From contig JAEWKB010000017.1 of assembly GCA_023386255.1 (NCBI GenBank), positions 1 through 6,557 of the forward strand: a stretch of 6,557 bases of DNA. Direction: 5' to 3'. How positions within the stretch are numbered: the first letter of the stretch is position 1; every line of letters begins with the position of its first letter. A model generated the notes under the pieces. It was not told the DNA's origin and made no database searches. It worked only from the letters and a program-made list of their open reading frames with translations. This document shows, in pieces, positions 5,485 to 6,557 of the stretch. The position numbers and the translations under genes are program-made. The stretch comes from Bacteroidota bacterium (GTDB lineage Bacteria > Bacteroidota > Bacteroidia > Flavobacteriales > Flavobacteriaceae).

Positions 5485-6369
5485 ATGGCACATAAGGCAG
5501 GTTTTGTAAATATAATAGGCAATCCCAATGTAGGCAAGAGTACACTAATGAATGCTTTTGTTGGTGAACGGCTTTCCATCATAACATCAAAAGCACAAAC
5601 CACAAGGCACCGCATACTGGGTATTGTAAACGGCGAGGATTTTCAGGTAGTGTTATCAGACACCCCCGGTATTATCAAGCCGGCGTATGAATTGCAAAGC
5701 TCTATGATGGATTTTGTAAAATCGGCTTTTGAAGATGCCGATGTGTTGATATACATGGTTGAAATTGGCGAAAAAGAGCTGAAGGACGAGGCTTTTTTCA
5801 ACAAGATCATCAGGGCCAGGATACCGGTACTGCTGTTACTTAATAAAATAGACAAATCAAGCCAGGAGCAGCTGGAGGAGCAAATGCAGCTTTGGAAAGA
5901 AAAAGTCTCGAATGCGGAAATCTACCCTATCTCAGCGCTTGAAAATTTTAATGTAGCCAACGTTTTTAACCGAATACTGGAACTGCTGCCCGAGTCGCCT
6001 CCCTACTATCCTAAAGATGCGCTAACGGATAAGCCCGAACGTTTTTTTGTGAATGAGACCATCCGCGAAAAAATCCTTATCAACTATGAAAAGGAGATAC
6101 CCTATTCGGTTGAAATAGAAACAGAAGAGTTTATTGAAGAAGAGGATATTATCCGGATAAAATCTGTCATCATGGTAGAGCGCGATACCCAGAAGGGTAT
6201 TATCATAGGGCATAAGGGTTCTGCCATAAAAAAAGTGGGAATGCAGGCCCGTGCCGACCTGGAGAAGTTTTTCGGTAAGCAAATACATATAGAAATGTTT
6301 GTAAAAGTGAACAAAGACTGGAGGAATAATGCCTATCAGTTAAGGAGGTTTGGGTATAACAATAAGTAA
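5485..6369 (+). CDS. era: GTPase Era
   Basis: Era is an essential GTPase that binds the 3' end of 16S rRNA and assists maturation of the small ribosomal subunit. All GTPase motifs are present: G1 GNPNVGKST (12-20), the G2 region TTRHR (39-43), G3 DTPG (59-62), G4 NKID (120-123) and G5 SAL (150-152). The C-terminal KH domain that contacts RNA contains the GxxG loop in IIGHKGSAIKKVG (240-252) and the family ending FVKVNKDWRNN. Its 294 residues are normal for Era, and nothing is missing. It follows the 117-residue gene by 32 bases and precedes der, a second GTPase of ribosome assembly (large subunit); the pairing is functionally coherent. A promoter of its own is not evident. Confidence 0.98.
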   Translation: MAHKAGFVNIIGNPNVGKSTLMNAFVGERLSIITSKAQTTRHRILGIVNGEDFQVVLSDTPGIIKPAYELQSSMMDFVKSAFEDADVLIYMVEIGEKELKDEAFFNKIIRARIPVLLLLNKIDKSSQEQLEEQMQLWKEKVSNAEIYPISALENFNVANVFNRILELLPESPPYYPKDALTDKPERFFVNETIREKILINYEKEIPYSVEIETEEFIEEEDIIRIKSVIMVERDTQKGIIIGHKGSAIKKVGMQARADLEKFFGKQIHIEMFVKVNKDWRNNAYQLRRFGYNNK

Positions 6370-6379
6370 AGAGGCATAA

Positions 6380-6435
6380 GCCAAAAGGCACAAGCAATAT
6401 ATAACATTATAAACTAGTGGCTTTTGCCTTGTGGC
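6380..6435 (+). repeat. Imperfect inverted repeat in the era-der gap
   Basis: GCCAAAAGGCACAAGC (6380-6395) pairs with GCTTTTGCCTTGTGGC (6420-6435) at 14 of 16 positions around a 24-base loop. A competing stem, AACTAG (6412-6417) with CTAGTT (6435-6440), overlaps the right arm. No T run follows, so it is not a standard intrinsic terminator. It may be a transcript-stabilising or attenuating hairpin after era, or a regulatory site, because its right arm contains the -33 TTG of the candidate der promoter. Confidence 0.45.
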
Positions 6436-6459
6436 TAGTTACTTTTATAACTACTTTTG
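6429..6459 (+). promoter_or_regulatory. Candidate der promoter
   Basis: TTG at 6429-6431, a 20-base spacer, and TACTTTTG at 6452-6459 match the Bacteroidota consensus (TTG, TAnnTTTG). The -7 box ends 19 bases before the der start codon, giving a short leader. This suggests der can be transcribed independently of era. Confidence 0.6.
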
Positions 6460-6478
6460 CAAAATAATAAATATTAGA

Positions 6479-6557
6479 ATGAATAACATCGTAGCCATAG
6501 TAGGAAGGCCTAATGTGGGTAAATCCACTTTTTTTAACCGCATTATACAGCGCAGGG
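6479..6557 (+). CDS. der: GTPase Der (EngA), 5' fragment cut by the window edge
   Basis: Translation from ATG gives MNNIVAIVGRPNVGKSTFFN followed by RIIQRR, and the frame is still open at the last base. GRPNVGKST is the G1 motif of the first GTPase domain. The N-terminus IVAIVGRPNVGKST with N-R after the P-loop is typical of Der, a tandem two-domain GTPase needed for 50S subunit assembly. Only 26 codons are visible, so the second GTPase domain and the KH-like C-terminus cannot be checked. The position directly after era supports the call. Confidence 0.9.
   Translation, partial: MNNIVAIVGRPNVGKSTFFNRIIQRR

Noticed and set aside
1..6557. CRISPR array, insertion sequence, prophage or toxin-antitoxin module
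   Set aside because: I see no regularly spaced repeats with spacers, no transposase or integrase motifs, no target duplications and no toxin-antitoxin-like gene pair. The tRNA shows no duplicated 3' end that would mark an integration site.

Overview
The window looks like chromosomal DNA of a Flavobacteriaceae bacterium (phylum Bacteroidota), most likely Flavobacterium or a close relative. The evidence is the TAnnTTTG-type -7 boxes with a TTG about 19-20 bases upstream, the lack of strong Shine-Dalgarno sequences, the era-der gene order, and the style of the two-component genes. The organism assignment is by pattern only; no database search was possible.

Left half, minus strand (208-3038): four genes read right to left. 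They encode a soluble 203-residue protein of unknown function, a very AT-rich seven-helix membrane protein, a short membrane-anchored histidine kinase of the HisKA_3/NarX type with no sensory domain, and a NarL/LuxR-type response regulator. The first two genes are 9 bases apart and the last two are 2 bases apart; a 114-base gap with its own -7 box separates the pairs. My working inference is one signalling cassette in which the seven-helix protein, perhaps with the soluble protein, supplies the input that the kinase lacks. Bases 1-207, beyond the regulator, hold G-run dyad motifs and a set of overlapping hairpins. A related motif lies beside the -7 box of the 203-residue gene.

Middle, plus strand (3220-4811): three tandem genes for small secreted proteins of about 152-155 residues. 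Each has a cleavable signal peptide and a lipocalin-like LQGxW start. The first and third are followed by clear intrinsic terminators. The third copy is the most diverged and has gained cysteines in the mature protein.

Right part, plus strand (4907-6557): an initiator tRNA(fMet) with a near-perfect Bacteroidota promoter and a strong terminator, a 117-residue protein of unknown function, the complete GTPase gene era, and the first 26 codons of der (engA), which continues past the window. The era-der gap carries an imperfect 16-base inverted repeat that overlaps a good candidate der promoter.

Most of the right side is ordinary. The best candidate for something undescribed is the four-gene sensory cassette and its shared G-run motif. 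No stretch longer than 300 bases lacks a gene; the longest gaps are 1-207 and 3039-3219.
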